Source of the DNA: AWTP1-13 sp963820375
GTDB lineage: Bacteria; Pseudomonadota; Alphaproteobacteria; Rhizobiales; Hyphomicrobiaceae
Reading direction: 5' to 3'
Assembly: GCA_963820375.1 (NCBI GenBank)
Contig: CAWFZX010000019.1
Coordinates: 1-64,000 of the forward strand
Length of the DNA stretch: 64,000 bases
In this document: positions 35,489-44,181 of the stretch, piece by piece
Numbering within the stretch: the stretch's first letter is position 1
Layout of the letters: each line of letters starts with the position of its first letter
Made by a program: the position numbers and the translations under genes
The notes under the pieces: model-generated
What the model was told of the DNA's origin: nothing
Database searches by the model: none
Seen by the model: only the letters and a program-made list of their open reading frames with translations

Positions 35489-37144
35489 TCACATAAGCTT
35501 GTGACGGTAGGCGAAGGCGGTCGCCGCCGCTCGTGAGGAGACATCGAGTTTGGCGAAGATGTTGCTGACGTGCCGATCGATCGTCTTTTCGCTCAACGAG
35601 AGCTTGCTGGCGATGACCTTGTTGGTCTCGCCGGTGGCGACCAGGCGAAGGACCTGCTGCTCGCGCGGTGTCAGGCCATGCGCATGACCGGCAGGGACGG
35701 CCGTTATCAGGGCATCGATCCGAGCGAGGTCTGGTGTGGCGCCCAGCCGCTCGAATATGGAGCGGGCCGCGTCAATTTCCAGATCGGCACCATCCTCGTC
35801 CCCGAGCGCGCGGCAGGCCAGTCCGATCAGCACCCGCACGCGCGCTGCCGCGTAGGGCACCTCGATGCGCTGCCACACCTCGAAGGCGCGGCGGAGCAAG
35901 CCGAGTGCGGCCTGGGCGTTGCCTTCGGCCAGCTCGACCGCCCCGCACGCCTGCGCAGCAATCGCGCCGGGCATCCCCGTATCGAAGCTTCGAGCAATCT
36001 CAGCCAGCTCCCGGCAGGCATTGCGCGCGGCGTGGACGTCACCAGCGGCTAGCATGATCTCGATATGGGCAGGCAGCAGGCGCATACGCTTCAGTCGGTC
36101 CGTCGTGGCGCCAACCGCGCGGCGAATAGCGGCCACGGCCGCCGCCGTGCGCCCTTGCGCGAGACGCAACAAGGCAAGGCCCGGCTGGGGCTCCAAGCCC
36201 AACTGACTGGCGCTTCGGTACGCCGCCTCGGCCGCAGCGAACGCCCCAGTGAGGCGCTGAACCTCAGCCTGCTGGTAAAACGCTGCCGCGGCAGCGTGCT
36301 GGTTGATACCCTGCGACCGCGCGCTGGCGCGTTGCGCCTCTTCGATCGCCTCTGACCAGGCACCCTGCAGCTGTTTGATTTCCGCCCGGTGCACCTGGCA
36401 GACGCCAGCGAAAGCGACCATATCGGGCTGCGCCTCGCACCAATGCGCAAGGGCCGCGGTCCACTCGCGCGAGCGGTCCATAGCGTACACCTGCTGACAG
36501 GCATCGATCACGCTGCAGTACATCAAGCCGGTGACAAGGGGCGACAAGTGTCCAGCCGTGACCGCGATCATGGTCTCGTCCAGCAGCGCGAGGCCGGTCT
36601 CGACCTGCCCTTGCCGCAGTCGAATGCGGCCCTGCTGGTGGCGGGCGCAAGCAATCAGATCCGTGTCCGCGCAACCCTCGCCGATCGCAGCCGCGGCGGC
36701 GGCAGCCGCATACGCAGCCTCGAAGTCACCCGCTTCAAGGCGCTGCTCGACGACCGGCAGCAACAGATATCCTCGCTCGGCGCACTCGCGCGCCTCGTCC
36801 TTGAGCAACCGCTCAGCACGGCCGAGCCAGCCGGTCGCGCGGCCCACCTCACTGCGCATGAGCAGGCGAAAGCCGAGCCAGAACGCGCAGCGGACGGCAC
36901 GCGCACCTTGGCCGGCCTGCAGATGAGCGTAGTGAGCCCGTTCCAGCGCCCTGAGGTAGTCCTCATCACCACCGACCAAATAGGCTGCCATCGCCAGCAG
37001 CTCGAGATCCTCAGCCTCGAGTGGCCTCTGGCGATCGGCGCCTGAGAATGCCTGGAAGGCGTCCGCCCAGGCGCGCTGCCGGTAGAGATGGCGGGCTTGA
37101 TCGAGTGGGTCGCCTGTGGGAACAGCAGTGGGACCAGCGCCCAT
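35489..37144 (-). CDS. LuxR-family regulator with TPR-like sensor region
   Basis: A 551-residue regulator. Residues 15-470 are helical TPR-like repeats (ARHLYRQRAWADAFQAFSGA and many Ala-rich helical pairs). The C-terminal LuxR helix-turn-helix is LTPREQQVLRLVATGETNKV followed by LSLSEKTIDRHVSNIFAKLD. The start at 37144 follows GGAGG; the frame extends to 37213. It is first in a minus-strand series with the alpha/beta hydrolase and FAD monooxygenase, which it likely controls (inference). Confidence 0.88.
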   Translation of the reverse strand: MGAGPTAVPTGDPLDQARHLYRQRAWADAFQAFSGADRQRPLEAEDLELLAMAAYLVGGDEDYLRALERAHYAHLQAGQGARAVRCAFWLGFRLLMRSEVGRATGWLGRAERLLKDEARECAERGYLLLPVVEQRLEAGDFEAAYAAAAAAAAIGEGCADTDLIACARHQQGRIRLRQGQVETGLALLDETMIAVTAGHLSPLVTGLMYCSVIDACQQVYAMDRSREWTAALAHWCEAQPDMVAFAGVCQVHRAEIKQLQGAWSEAIEEAQRASARSQGINQHAAAAAFYQQAEVQRLTGAFAAAEAAYRSASQLGLEPQPGLALLRLAQGRTAAAVAAIRRAVGATTDRLKRMRLLPAHIEIMLAAGDVHAARNACRELAEIARSFDTGMPGAIAAQACGAVELAEGNAQAALGLLRRAFEVWQRIEVPYAAARVRVLIGLACRALGDEDGADLEIDAARSIFERLGATPDLARIDALITAVPAGHAHGLTPREQQVLRLVATGETNKVIASKLSLSEKTIDRHVSNIFAKLDVSSRAAATAFAYRHKLM

Positions 37145-37305
37145 TCCTGTGCCTCCGCTACGCCAACGTCGTATCGTTCTACGCGGGCGTGGTTGCGATT
37201 GTCCGGCCGACACGGCGCGGTCGATGCTGACATGCGAAGCTGAAATGCGAACGACCTCGCGGCCGCAGAAACGAACCTAGGATGATCCACGCGGACAAAG
37301 GAGGG

Positions 37306-37581
37306 TTAAGACGGTGGCTTCAGCGCCGCCATCGAGGTCTTGACCGTCGCGGGAGACGGCGGCAAAGCCCCACCGTCAGCGCCCCCACCTTCAGCACTGC
37401 TGGGACCTTGAGAGATGGCGCGTTCCTCACGCCTGTCGGCGTGCCGTGCCAGCAGCAAATAGCCGGCCACGACCTTATTCAAGGCGAAACGAGCCTGGGG
37501 TCCAGTGACCTCACAGAGCACAAGCTCTGCTTCTGCCGCCAGTTGGCGCCAGTGCGCGGCATTGTAGCGATTGACGGTCAT
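37306..37581 (-). CDS. Small hypothetical protein
   Basis: A 91-residue protein; the first 55 residues look genuine (RYNAAHWRQLAAEAELVLCE, ARFALNKVVAGYLLLARHAD) and resemble short helical proteins common in Hyphomicrobiales. The C-terminal Gly/Pro/Ala-rich part is less convincing. The ATG at 37581 has only a weak upstream G-rich site. Function unknown. Confidence 0.5.
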   Translation of the reverse strand: MTVNRYNAAHWRQLAAEAELVLCEVTGPQARFALNKVVAGYLLLARHADRREERAISQGPSSAEGGGADGGALPPSPATVKTSMAALKPPS

Positions 37582-37955
37582 GCCTGTGTCCAGCAACCCT
37601 CCCCACCAGGTTTAAAACGACGCCAGTCGACGGATGTTCCAGGAGAAACAGCAGCGAGGGCGGAAATCCCCTTAGCCTCAAAGACAGCAATTCCACAGGG
37701 AAGGGGAGGCACGGCCCGTGAGGATCTGGCGCTGTTCGAATGGGCGCAGAGGATCCCGTGGCCGGCGTCGCCCCGCTGCCGCGTGCGCTTGGGCTTTGCA
37801 GACCCGTGACCGAGAGGCACTCCGCCCACCGCCCCCAGGGGGCTGGGAGGGGCCACGTCCTCCCACGCCGGGCCTAATACCCCTAATCTTTCAATGATTT
37901 GCGTCATTCAACTTGTTGGTTGACTTTCTGTGTTGCCGCCGCTATATTCAACCAC
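37582..37955. other. Intergenic, control region of the ArsR gene
   Basis: About 370 bases. The only features seen are the two operator-like inverted repeats at the right end, listed separately. Confidence 0.5.
37908..37923. promoter_or_regulatory. ArsR operator-like site 1
   Basis: TCAAC and GTTGA arms separated by six bases, the same half-sites as the perfect palindrome 38 bases downstream. Confidence 0.5.
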
Positions 37956-37965
37956 ATGGTTGAAT
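37946..37965. promoter_or_regulatory. ArsR operator-like palindrome over the start codon
   Basis: A perfect inverted repeat, ATTCAACC-ACAT-GGTTGAAT, that includes the ATG at 37956-37958. This placement fits autorepression by the encoded ArsR protein. Confidence 0.65.
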
Positions 37966-38333
37966 TACAAACCCCCCAGCTGAATGCCGTCTTTCATGCC
38001 CTCGGCGACGCCACCCGCCGGCGGATGCTGCGCGAACTCGCCAGTGGCGAGCGCACGGTAGGCCAACTCGCGGAGCCCTTTGCCATCTCGCTCGCGGCCG
38101 CCTCGAAACACATTAAAGCGCTGGAAAACGCCGGCCTGATCCGTCGCGAGGTGCGCGGCCGCACCCATTTGTGCCGCCTCGACCCCGGCCCCCTGGCCAG
38201 CGCCCACCAGTGGCTCAGCCTCTACGCGCGCTTCTGGACTGACCGTCTGGATGTCCTCGAACGGCTGCTTCGCGGCGAGGACGCCCGCGCATCCCCCACC
38301 CCCACCCCCACCCGCAAAGGAGACGACCAATGA
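37956..38333 (+). CDS. ArsR-family transcriptional regulator
   Basis: A 125-residue winged-helix repressor. VFHALGDATRRRMLRELASG and RTVGQLAEPFAISLAAASKH with IKALENAGLIRREVRGR are the helix-turn-helix and wing. No metal-binding cysteine motif is seen, so it belongs to the SRPBCC-partner group rather than metal sensors. It overlaps the following SRPBCC gene by four bases (ATGA). The palindrome over its own start codon suggests autoregulation. Confidence 0.9.
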   Translation: MVELQTPQLNAVFHALGDATRRRMLRELASGERTVGQLAEPFAISLAAASKHIKALENAGLIRREVRGRTHLCRLDPGPLASAHQWLSLYARFWTDRLDVLERLLRGEDARASPTPTPTRKGDDQ

Positions 38334-38864
38334 CGGAGCTGGCGACCTTGGACACCTATGGCGCGTTGATCGAGCCCACCACAGTGAAGATCCAGCGCCT
38401 TTTGCCCGGCCCCATCGAACGCGTCTGGGCGTATCTCACCGAGAGCGAACTACGCCGCCAGTGGCTGGCGGCCGGCCCAGATGGAGATGAAGGTCGGCGC
38501 ACCCGTGGAGTTCGTTTGGCGCAACAAGGAACTCACCAACCCACCCGGCCAGCGACCGCCCGGCTCGTCCGACGAGCACCGGATGCAGAGCCGGATCACG
38601 GAGCTCGATCCGCCCCGCAAACTCTCCATCGCCTGGACAGGCAGCGGCGATGTTTCCTTCGAGCTGGAGCCCAGGGGCAATGAGGTGCTGCTCACCGTGA
38701 TCCATCGCCGCCTGCCCGACCGCCCAATGCTTGTGATGGTCGCCGCCGGCTGGCACATGCATCTCGACGTCCTGGTCGCCCGCGCCACAGGCCAGCAGCC
38801 GACGCCCTTCTGGGACGGCTGGAACCGCCTCAAAGAGGCTTACGATCGGCGGCTGCCAGCCTGA
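38330..38864 (+). pseudogene. SRPBCC (AHSA1-like) protein, frameshifted by one extra base
   Basis: Frame 1 from ATG 38330 (ribosome site GGAG) encodes VKIQRLLPGPIERVWAYLTE and SELRRQWLAAG, then goes out of frame. The next frame continues with MEMKVGAPVEFVWRNKELTN, HRMQSRITELDPPRKLSIAW, GNEVLLTVIHRRL and WHMHLDVLVARATG to a stop at 38864. The total of 535 bases is one more than a multiple of three; the extra base is probably in the CCC at 38476-38478. ArsR-SRPBCC pairs are a standard arrangement. Real mutation or sequencing error cannot be told apart here. Confidence 0.85.
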
Positions 38865-38882
38865 CCCCAGCCGCAGGGTGCA

Positions 38883-38908
38883 GCTCCGCCCGGTCTACCG
38901 GGCGGAGC
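38883..38908. terminator. Strong hairpin after the ArsR-SRPBCC pair
   Basis: A perfect 12-base inverted repeat, GCTCCGCCCGGT / ACCGGGCGGAGC, with a two-base centre starts 18 bases after the stop at 38864. No T-run follows. Confidence 0.5.
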
Positions 38909-39262
38909 GCCTCCAGCCGCTGCACCCAAGCCTCGGACGCCAACGCCAAAGCCACCGCAAGCCGCCCCCGGCGCTGAACGGCCATCGCATTGGCTGGCTC
39001 ATCGGCGTCGGGCCCACCGGGCCAAGGGCAACGACGTTGCGTTCCCCCAGCCACCGTCGGCGCGGCCGCGAGCATGGCGCCAGAATTCCCGCCTGGGCGG
39101 CGACCGACGGCGCCACACAAAGGCGCCACGCCTGCGGGCGCGGAATGTCTGATCGAATGTCTCCGAGCACGCTACCATGGCTGGTCCGCCGCCACAGCGA
39201 CGGCGGGGGCGGCGGCGGCGATCTAAGCCACACCTGACAAGACCGAAGTGGAGGAGCAGGGC
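38909..39262. other. Intergenic, no supported gene
   Basis: GC-rich stretch of about 350 bases with only shadow frames; ends with the GGAGGAG ribosome site of the next gene. Confidence 0.45.
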
Positions 39263-40141
39263 ATGCGGATAGGCTATCTCGGTGTCGGCAACATGGGCCA
39301 GCCCATGGCAGGTAAGCTCCTCGATGCCGGCCACGAAGTCTGGATCTATGACGTTCGGGAGGAGGCGATGCGGCCCCTCCTGCAGCGCCAGGCCCGGCCA
39401 GCCGCGTCAGCAAAAGCCCTCGCCGAGCAGTGCGAGACGGTCATCGTCTCGTTGCCGACGCTTGAGGTCTTCCGACGCGCAATTGCAGGGGAGGATGGGC
39501 TTTTATCAGGACCGGGCCTCAAGACCCTCATCAACACCTGCACGGTCGGGGCGCCATTTATCCAAGAGATGGCGCAAGTCTGCGCCCAAAAAGGTGTCGT
39601 CGTGATCGACGCCCCGATCAGTGGAGGACCGCCTGGAGCGGCAGCGGGAACGCTGGCCGTCATGGTGTCGGGTGATCCGGCAAAAATCGAGGCCATGCGG
39701 CCGATCTTCCAGGCGTGGGGACCGACGGTGGTGGTCGCCGGCGATGCGCCAGGCGCCGCGCAAATCATGAAGCTCACCAATAATATTCTGTTTGCCGTGT
39801 CACTGGTGGCCACGTCGGAGGCCATGGTCATGGCCGAAAAAGGTGGCCTCGACCCCGAGGCCATGCTTGAGGTCCTCAACAATGGCACGGGTCGAAATTT
39901 CGCGACCATGTCGTTGTTCCCCAAGACCGTGCTGCCGCGCACCTTTGCCTTCGGCGCCACCTTCGAGATCCTTGTGAAAGATGTCGACCTTGCCATCGAG
40001 CAGGGCGAGGAGCTCGGGGTGCCGATGTGGGTGTGCCAAGCCGCACGCCTCGTCTTGAAGCACGCCGTGTTCCAGGGCCGAGCACAGCAAGACCTCTCGA
40101 GAACGATCGAGATTGTCGAAACGGGCGCAGGGGCGAAATGA
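39263..40141 (+). CDS. NAD(P)-dependent beta-hydroxyacid dehydrogenase (3-hydroxyisobutyrate dehydrogenase family)
   Basis: A 292-residue enzyme. The coenzyme fold is GYLGVGNMGQPMAGKLLDAG (residues 4-23). The substrate signature is DAPISGGPPGAAAGTLAVMV, and the catalytic lysine lies in GAAQIMKLTNNILF. The family reduces or oxidises 3-hydroxyisobutyrate, tartronate semialdehyde, glyoxylate or related acids; which one cannot be told. The start at 39263 follows GGAGGAG. Confidence 0.9.
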   Translation: MRIGYLGVGNMGQPMAGKLLDAGHEVWIYDVREEAMRPLLQRQARPAASAKALAEQCETVIVSLPTLEVFRRAIAGEDGLLSGPGLKTLINTCTVGAPFIQEMAQVCAQKGVVVIDAPISGGPPGAAAGTLAVMVSGDPAKIEAMRPIFQAWGPTVVVAGDAPGAAQIMKLTNNILFAVSLVATSEAMVMAEKGGLDPEAMLEVLNNGTGRNFATMSLFPKTVLPRTFAFGATFEILVKDVDLAIEQGEELGVPMWVCQAARLVLKHAVFQGRAQQDLSRTIEIVETGAGAK

Positions 40142-40376
40142 CCGCTCGGGCAGCGTCAGCCAACGGGTTGCCGAAAAAAGCGCCTCGGCCGCACCTGGCC
40201 CGTGCCGCATTCGGCTCCACGCCTGCCAAAGCGGGCGTGGCATTGCGTCCGTCATCTAGATGACTGTTCTGGCCGCCGCAATCCATCCAATTGGCCGGCA
40301 CCGGCGACGCAGACATGCCCGCATTCGTGGTGGACCGGCCAGCCCGGTCGGGCGCGAGGCGTTGAGGGCTTTGACC

Positions 40377-41009
40377 ATGTCGTTGCTCGGGCAAACCGTC
40401 CTTATCGTCGAGGACGAGCCGCTGATCGCCCATAACATTGCCCAGACCTTTGCACAGGTCGGTGCCCCTGTCGTTGTCGCCCGATCCTGGCACGCGGCCC
40501 TCAAGGCCGTTGCGACAAACACTTTTTCCGCCGCCATCCTCGACGGCATGACCGGAAACGCCGAGCTGCACCAGCGGCTAGCCAAGGCCGGCGTTCCCCA
40601 TATGGTCTATGCGGGATCGGCGCCGGCCGCTGGAGCGGCAGGCCCCCTCCTCAACAAACCGGCGGGCCGTGACGCCCTGTTGACCGCAAAAAAGGGTTTG
40701 CTAGACGCCCCACCTGGCTCACAGCTTTGCGGAAAATTCATCGCGCCACCGGGAATAAAACCGAGCCCCGCCGAATCTAACCCAACACGCTGGCTTGGGA
40801 ACGCTCAAAGCGCGCCGCGGGGTTGCGCCTTGGCCTTTCCGAGCACCCAGCAGGGGCACTCGGTCGCGGGGCCGAGTGCCCCTTACCCCTTTGGCGCATC
40901 CGCCGCCGCGAAAAAAAGGCGGCGCGACCGGCACCTTGCCGAGGCGGTCATAAGGCGCAGCATCGTCGTCGAGGCCGTCCGCCAGTCACCGGGCCGCCAG
41001 CCCGCGTGA
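40377..41009 (+). CDS. Single receiver-domain protein with anomalous C-terminal extension
   Basis: Residues 1-110 form a receiver-like domain: VLIVEDEPLIAHNIAQTF (acidic pair), AAILDGMTGNAELHQRL (phosphoacceptor Asp) and PLLNKPAGRDALL (Lys). It looks like the stand-alone receivers of Hyphomicrobiales, which normally stop about here. The frame runs on for about 100 residues of Pro/Ser/Ala/Arg-rich sequence containing a perfect hairpin (40853-40882). The extension is probably from a lost stop codon. The start at 40377 is the ATG directly before SLLGQTVLIVEDE. Confidence 0.65.
   Translation: MSLLGQTVLIVEDEPLIAHNIAQTFAQVGAPVVVARSWHAALKAVATNTFSAAILDGMTGNAELHQRLAKAGVPHMVYAGSAPAAGAAGPLLNKPAGRDALLTAKKGLLDAPPGSQLCGKFIAPPGIKPSPAESNPTRWLGNAQSAPRGCALAFPSTQQGHSVAGPSAPYPFGASAAAKKRRRDRHLAEAVIRRSIVVEAVRQSPGRQPA
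40853..40882. terminator. Perfect 11-base hairpin inside the receiver-protein extension
   Basis: GGGGCACTCGG and CCGAGTGCCCC flank an eight-base loop. A terminator-like hairpin inside an open frame suggests that the true gene ends before it. No T-run follows. Confidence 0.45.
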
Positions 41010-41098
41010 GTTTCCTCTAACGGGCTGGAAAGCACGGTTTTGCCCATCGGGTCGGATGGGCCCCATGGCGTTCCGCGCGGGCTTTAGGCGCTGGCTTG

Positions 41099-41764
41099 TT
41101 AGCGTACCGGCGGGCGGGCGACCTGCGGCCGAAGAACCTCGAGCAGGCGATCCGCGGTCGTGCCGGGGGGAAAGAAGCCCAGATACTTGCCGTCCTCGTC
41201 GAGAAGGTAAATGAAGGCGGAGTGGTTGAGGACGTAGTCGGTCGTGCGCGGGTCGTTGGCCCTGGCGTAGTAGACTTTGTAGGCCCGAGCGATGCTCTTG
41301 ATCTCGTCTTCACTGCCGGTCAAACCGACAAAGCGCGGGTGAAAGGCCGTCACGTAGTCGGCCAAGCGGTCGGGCGTGTCGCGCTCCGGGTCAAGCGTGA
41401 TGAAGAGCGGCTGCACAGCGTCGCCGGATGGGCCCAGTTGATCAATGGCAGAGCCCATGGCTTGCAGGTCGGTCGGGCAAATATCGGGGCAATACAAATA
41501 GCCAAAATAGATCAACAGCAGCTTGCCGCGAAAATCCGCGTCCGTTCGACGCCGGCCAACATGATCGGTGAGGGCAAAGGGCCCACCGACAGGGCCATTT
41601 CCCCACATCAGGTCATCCATCAGCTGAGCGGCAGTGGGGTCGGCGGCTTCGCTGCTGGACCGCAATGGGCCGCTGGCGCATAGCAGGACGCAGGTCGCGG
41701 CCGCCAACAAGAGCAAGCAGGATCTCATCGCGCCGCTGCGCCCGTAGATACCCAGACGGCCCAC
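41099..41764 (-). CDS. SCO1/SenC family protein
   Basis: A 221-residue periplasmic thioredoxin-fold protein for copper delivery to cytochrome oxidase or redox roles. After an N-terminal signal/anchor (LLLLAAATCVLLCAS), the copper motif is YLYCPDICPTDLQ (C-x-x-x-C), with the histidine ligand in DYVLNHSAFIYLL. TLDPERDTPDRLADY is also typical. The start is a GTG at 41764 behind GAGG, or the ATG at 41728. It lies eight bases 3' of the MBL-fold gene and is likely co-translated. Confidence 0.88.
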   Translation of the reverse strand: MGRLGIYGRSGAMRSCLLLLAAATCVLLCASGPLRSSSEAADPTAAQLMDDLMWGNGPVGGPFALTDHVGRRRTDADFRGKLLLIYFGYLYCPDICPTDLQAMGSAIDQLGPSGDAVQPLFITLDPERDTPDRLADYVTAFHPRFVGLTGSEDEIKSIARAYKVYYARANDPRTTDYVLNHSAFIYLLDEDGKYLGFFPPGTTADRLLEVLRPQVARPPVR

Positions 41765-41772
41765 GCCTCACC

Positions 41773-42888
41773 TCAACTTGTAAAGGTCATCCGGCTACCC
41801 GTTGTCGATAGCAGCAGCTTGTCGGGCATTTGATTGCGCACCTCCTGCACAAAGCCCATGCCGCTGCAATGCATCGGGATCACCACGTCGGGCTCGAGCG
41901 TCTTCAGCTCGGCCACCGACTGTGCTGCATACTCGGGTTTGGCCGGACCTAGGTGGAAGCCGCCGAGCAGAGCATGAAGCTTGCGCACGCCGGAGACGTC
42001 TTGCGCCTGCCGTATGGTGTTGATGATACCGGCATGGCCACACGAGGTGATGACCACCAAGCCCTTACCCTTCACGTTGAAGCAGGTGGCGTGCTCATGA
42101 TTGTGCTCATCGGGTACGATCTGATTTTGCTTGTCGGTTGCCGCGAATTTTGCGGCGTCGCAGCCGAGCCCGTTTTCGATCTTGTATTCGACCATCGTGT
42201 TGGGAAGCACCTGCTCGAAGCTGGTGCGCTTGATGGCGCCGGTACTGAAAGCATGGCTCCCCATGGGCGTGGCCTGCTCGGCGAGCAGCAGTTTGACTTG
42301 GCGATTTGCCAGCTCGCGGCGATCGAGCACGCCAAAATCGCTGAACTGGCCCTGCACGGGCGTGCGGTTGTAGCGATGACAGAAGGTGTGCTCGCCGCCG
42401 CTGTAGAGCGTGAGATCGGCTGGCAGCACATCGCGGTATTTTTGCAGGAAGCCGATCAGGCCGCCAAAGTGGTCGTAATGGCCATGACTGACGATCAATG
42501 CCTCGATCTTGCGCGGATCGACGCCGAGTATCTCGATATTATTGAGCAATGCCTCGGCGCTGTAGCCGAAGTCGAGCATCAAGGTGCGCGCCTGATCGGC
42601 CCGCTGCAATTCCAAAAGCAACGATAGCCCCCACTGATTGTGCAGGATTCTTGGAAAGGCAGCGGGGCGCGCGCGTTGCATCTGAATGCCGGCAACTTGC
42701 TGCGGGGCGAGAAAAATGTCGTGACTACTGTCCAAGAGAACGCTCACCGTCAGCCGATCCACCTCGGGGACGTTGAGCGTGGCGGCGCCAGCCGGCAAGG
42801 TGCCAAACAGACTGTGACCGTTCACCGCCGTGCAAGCCGTTGCCAGGGAGCCTGCAAGAAACTGGCGCCGGGCCAATGTGCTGGTCAT
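41773..42888 (-). CDS. Tat-exported MBL-fold metallo-hydrolase
   Basis: A 371-residue protein with an N-terminal Tat signal (ARRQFLAGSLATA). The metal site is ALIVSHGHYDHFGGLIGFL (H-x-H-x-D-H), with further ligands in VVITSCGHAGIINT and VIPMHCSG. It resembles the RFA-P synthase-like (DHPS) branch of the metallo-beta-lactamase fold. It is directly followed by the SCO gene. Substrate unknown. Confidence 0.88.
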   Translation of the reverse strand: MTSTLARRQFLAGSLATACTAVNGHSLFGTLPAGAATLNVPEVDRLTVSVLLDSSHDIFLAPQQVAGIQMQRARPAAFPRILHNQWGLSLLLELQRADQARTLMLDFGYSAEALLNNIEILGVDPRKIEALIVSHGHYDHFGGLIGFLQKYRDVLPADLTLYSGGEHTFCHRYNRTPVQGQFSDFGVLDRRELANRQVKLLLAEQATPMGSHAFSTGAIKRTSFEQVLPNTMVEYKIENGLGCDAAKFAATDKQNQIVPDEHNHEHATCFNVKGKGLVVITSCGHAGIINTIRQAQDVSGVRKLHALLGGFHLGPAKPEYAAQSVAELKTLEPDVVIPMHCSGMGFVQEVRNQMPDKLLLSTTGSRMTFTS

Positions 42889-43145
42889 GGGGGGCCTCTT
42901 GAGTTAGCGAGCGAATGCGGGTGCCGGCCAAATCGTGGACACGACCCCACATCAGGTGAGAACGAGCCTGGAGCTCGAACTTACCATAGGCAATGCAAAT
43001 TTTGGGGCCCGGCAAACGCAGCCGTGCTGGGAAGAAACTGGCCGGATCCGAGCGGAGACCTGCGGTGTGGAGCGGGGTTGCAGGGCTCGTTGTCGTGCTG
43101 CTGGCGGTGATGAGCGTCCGTCGATCGGGCTCCGTTGGCGCCAGT

Positions 43146-43793
43146 TCAGGGCCTGGTGTTCTTGCCTGCGGCCGGGTTTGCACCGGCATTATTGCCCCAC
43201 AGCCACGACCACCAGCTGCTGGTGGGTGGTGGTTCTTCGACGACGTTAGTGCTGGCCTCGGGGATTGCCTTTTCCTTCGGCGGAACCGTGGGTGCTTTTC
43301 GCGCAGCCACCGCTTTCTTTGGCGTCTTGGGGACCTTCGCTGCGCCCGTCGGCTGCGGGGGAGCGCCGGTTAGCTGCGAGGCAGAGCCAGTCGGCTGCGG
43401 GGCAGAGCCAGTCGGCTGCGGGGGAGCAGCCGTCGGCTGCGCCGTCGCCTTGGCGATCAATTCTTGGGCTCTGGTCTGATCCGCAACGGCATGTGTGTAC
43501 TCGCCTTTGCTGGCGTATGCGCGACCACGATTGACGTAGGCGCTGGCGTTTTCCGGCGCCATCTCGATGACCCTGGAGTAGTCCGCTATCGCATTGTCGA
43601 TGTCACCCGCCAGTCCGCGGGCGAACGCACGATTGTGGTAGGCGGTGGCGTCGTTGGGATCACGTTGGATGATCTGCGAACAGCCTTCAATCCTCAGCTG
43701 ATGATCTCGCGCCTGAAAGCAATCTTGCTCGGCGGCAAAGACGGCCGAAGCCGCCGATCCTAGCGCGACTACAGTTAGCAGTTGTCGGAGCAT
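43146..43793 (-). CDS. Secreted TPR protein with heptapeptide repeats
   Basis: A 215-residue exported protein: signal peptide (LLTVVALGSAASAVFA), then about two TPR motifs (ATAYHNRAFARGLAGDIDNA; ASAYVNRGRAYASKGEYTHA). A Pro/Gln/Thr-rich region with seven-residue repeats (PQPTGSA-type, four copies) follows, and the C-terminus is Lys/Pro-rich with WWSWLWG near the end. The start at 43793 follows GGGGGA. Likely a periplasmic scaffold; function unknown. Confidence 0.8.
   Translation of the reverse strand: MLRQLLTVVALGSAASAVFAAEQDCFQARDHQLRIEGCSQIIQRDPNDATAYHNRAFARGLAGDIDNAIADYSRVIEMAPENASAYVNRGRAYASKGEYTHAVADQTRAQELIAKATAQPTAAPPQPTGSAPQPTGSASQLTGAPPQPTGAAKVPKTPKKAVAARKAPTVPPKEKAIPEASTNVVEEPPPTSSWWSWLWGNNAGANPAAGKNTRP
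43341..43440. repeat. 21-base tandem repeat in the TPR gene
   Basis: About four imperfect copies of a 21-base unit (core GCCAGTCGGCTGCGGGGCAGA), two of them identical, encode the PQPTGSA heptapeptides. Confidence 0.7.
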
Positions 43794-44181
43794 AAGCTTT
43801 GTCCCCCTGCGACATTGCTCATGCGAACTGCCGTATCGGACAGATGTGCCGAAATCGAGACGGGGGTGTTTGGCGGCCGGCACACGCCAAAGGTGGCGGC
43901 GCCGCGCTGGACGGCGTCCAACAGAACGTTCGACCGTACACGGTCATATCCTCAGGAGCGCGAGGCGCGCGGCCAGCGACGCAGGCACCTTGAGCCTCGG
44001 CGTGACAAGCAGCGATCGCCCGCACGGATCGCCGTTGGGCTCACGGCGTGGCTGCAACGGTTAATCAACGAAAAATCCGATCGTAACGCTTCCTTAGCCC
44101 TCTTCATGCGGACAAGTGGTGTCTCAGGCAGTGCCATGCGAGGGACGGTGCCGCCAGGGGTTGCGACTGTCCGAGGGAACG
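43794..44181. other. Intergenic between divergent TPR and deacetylase genes
   Basis: About 390 bases without a recognised gene; promoters of both flanking genes should be here. Confidence 0.45.
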
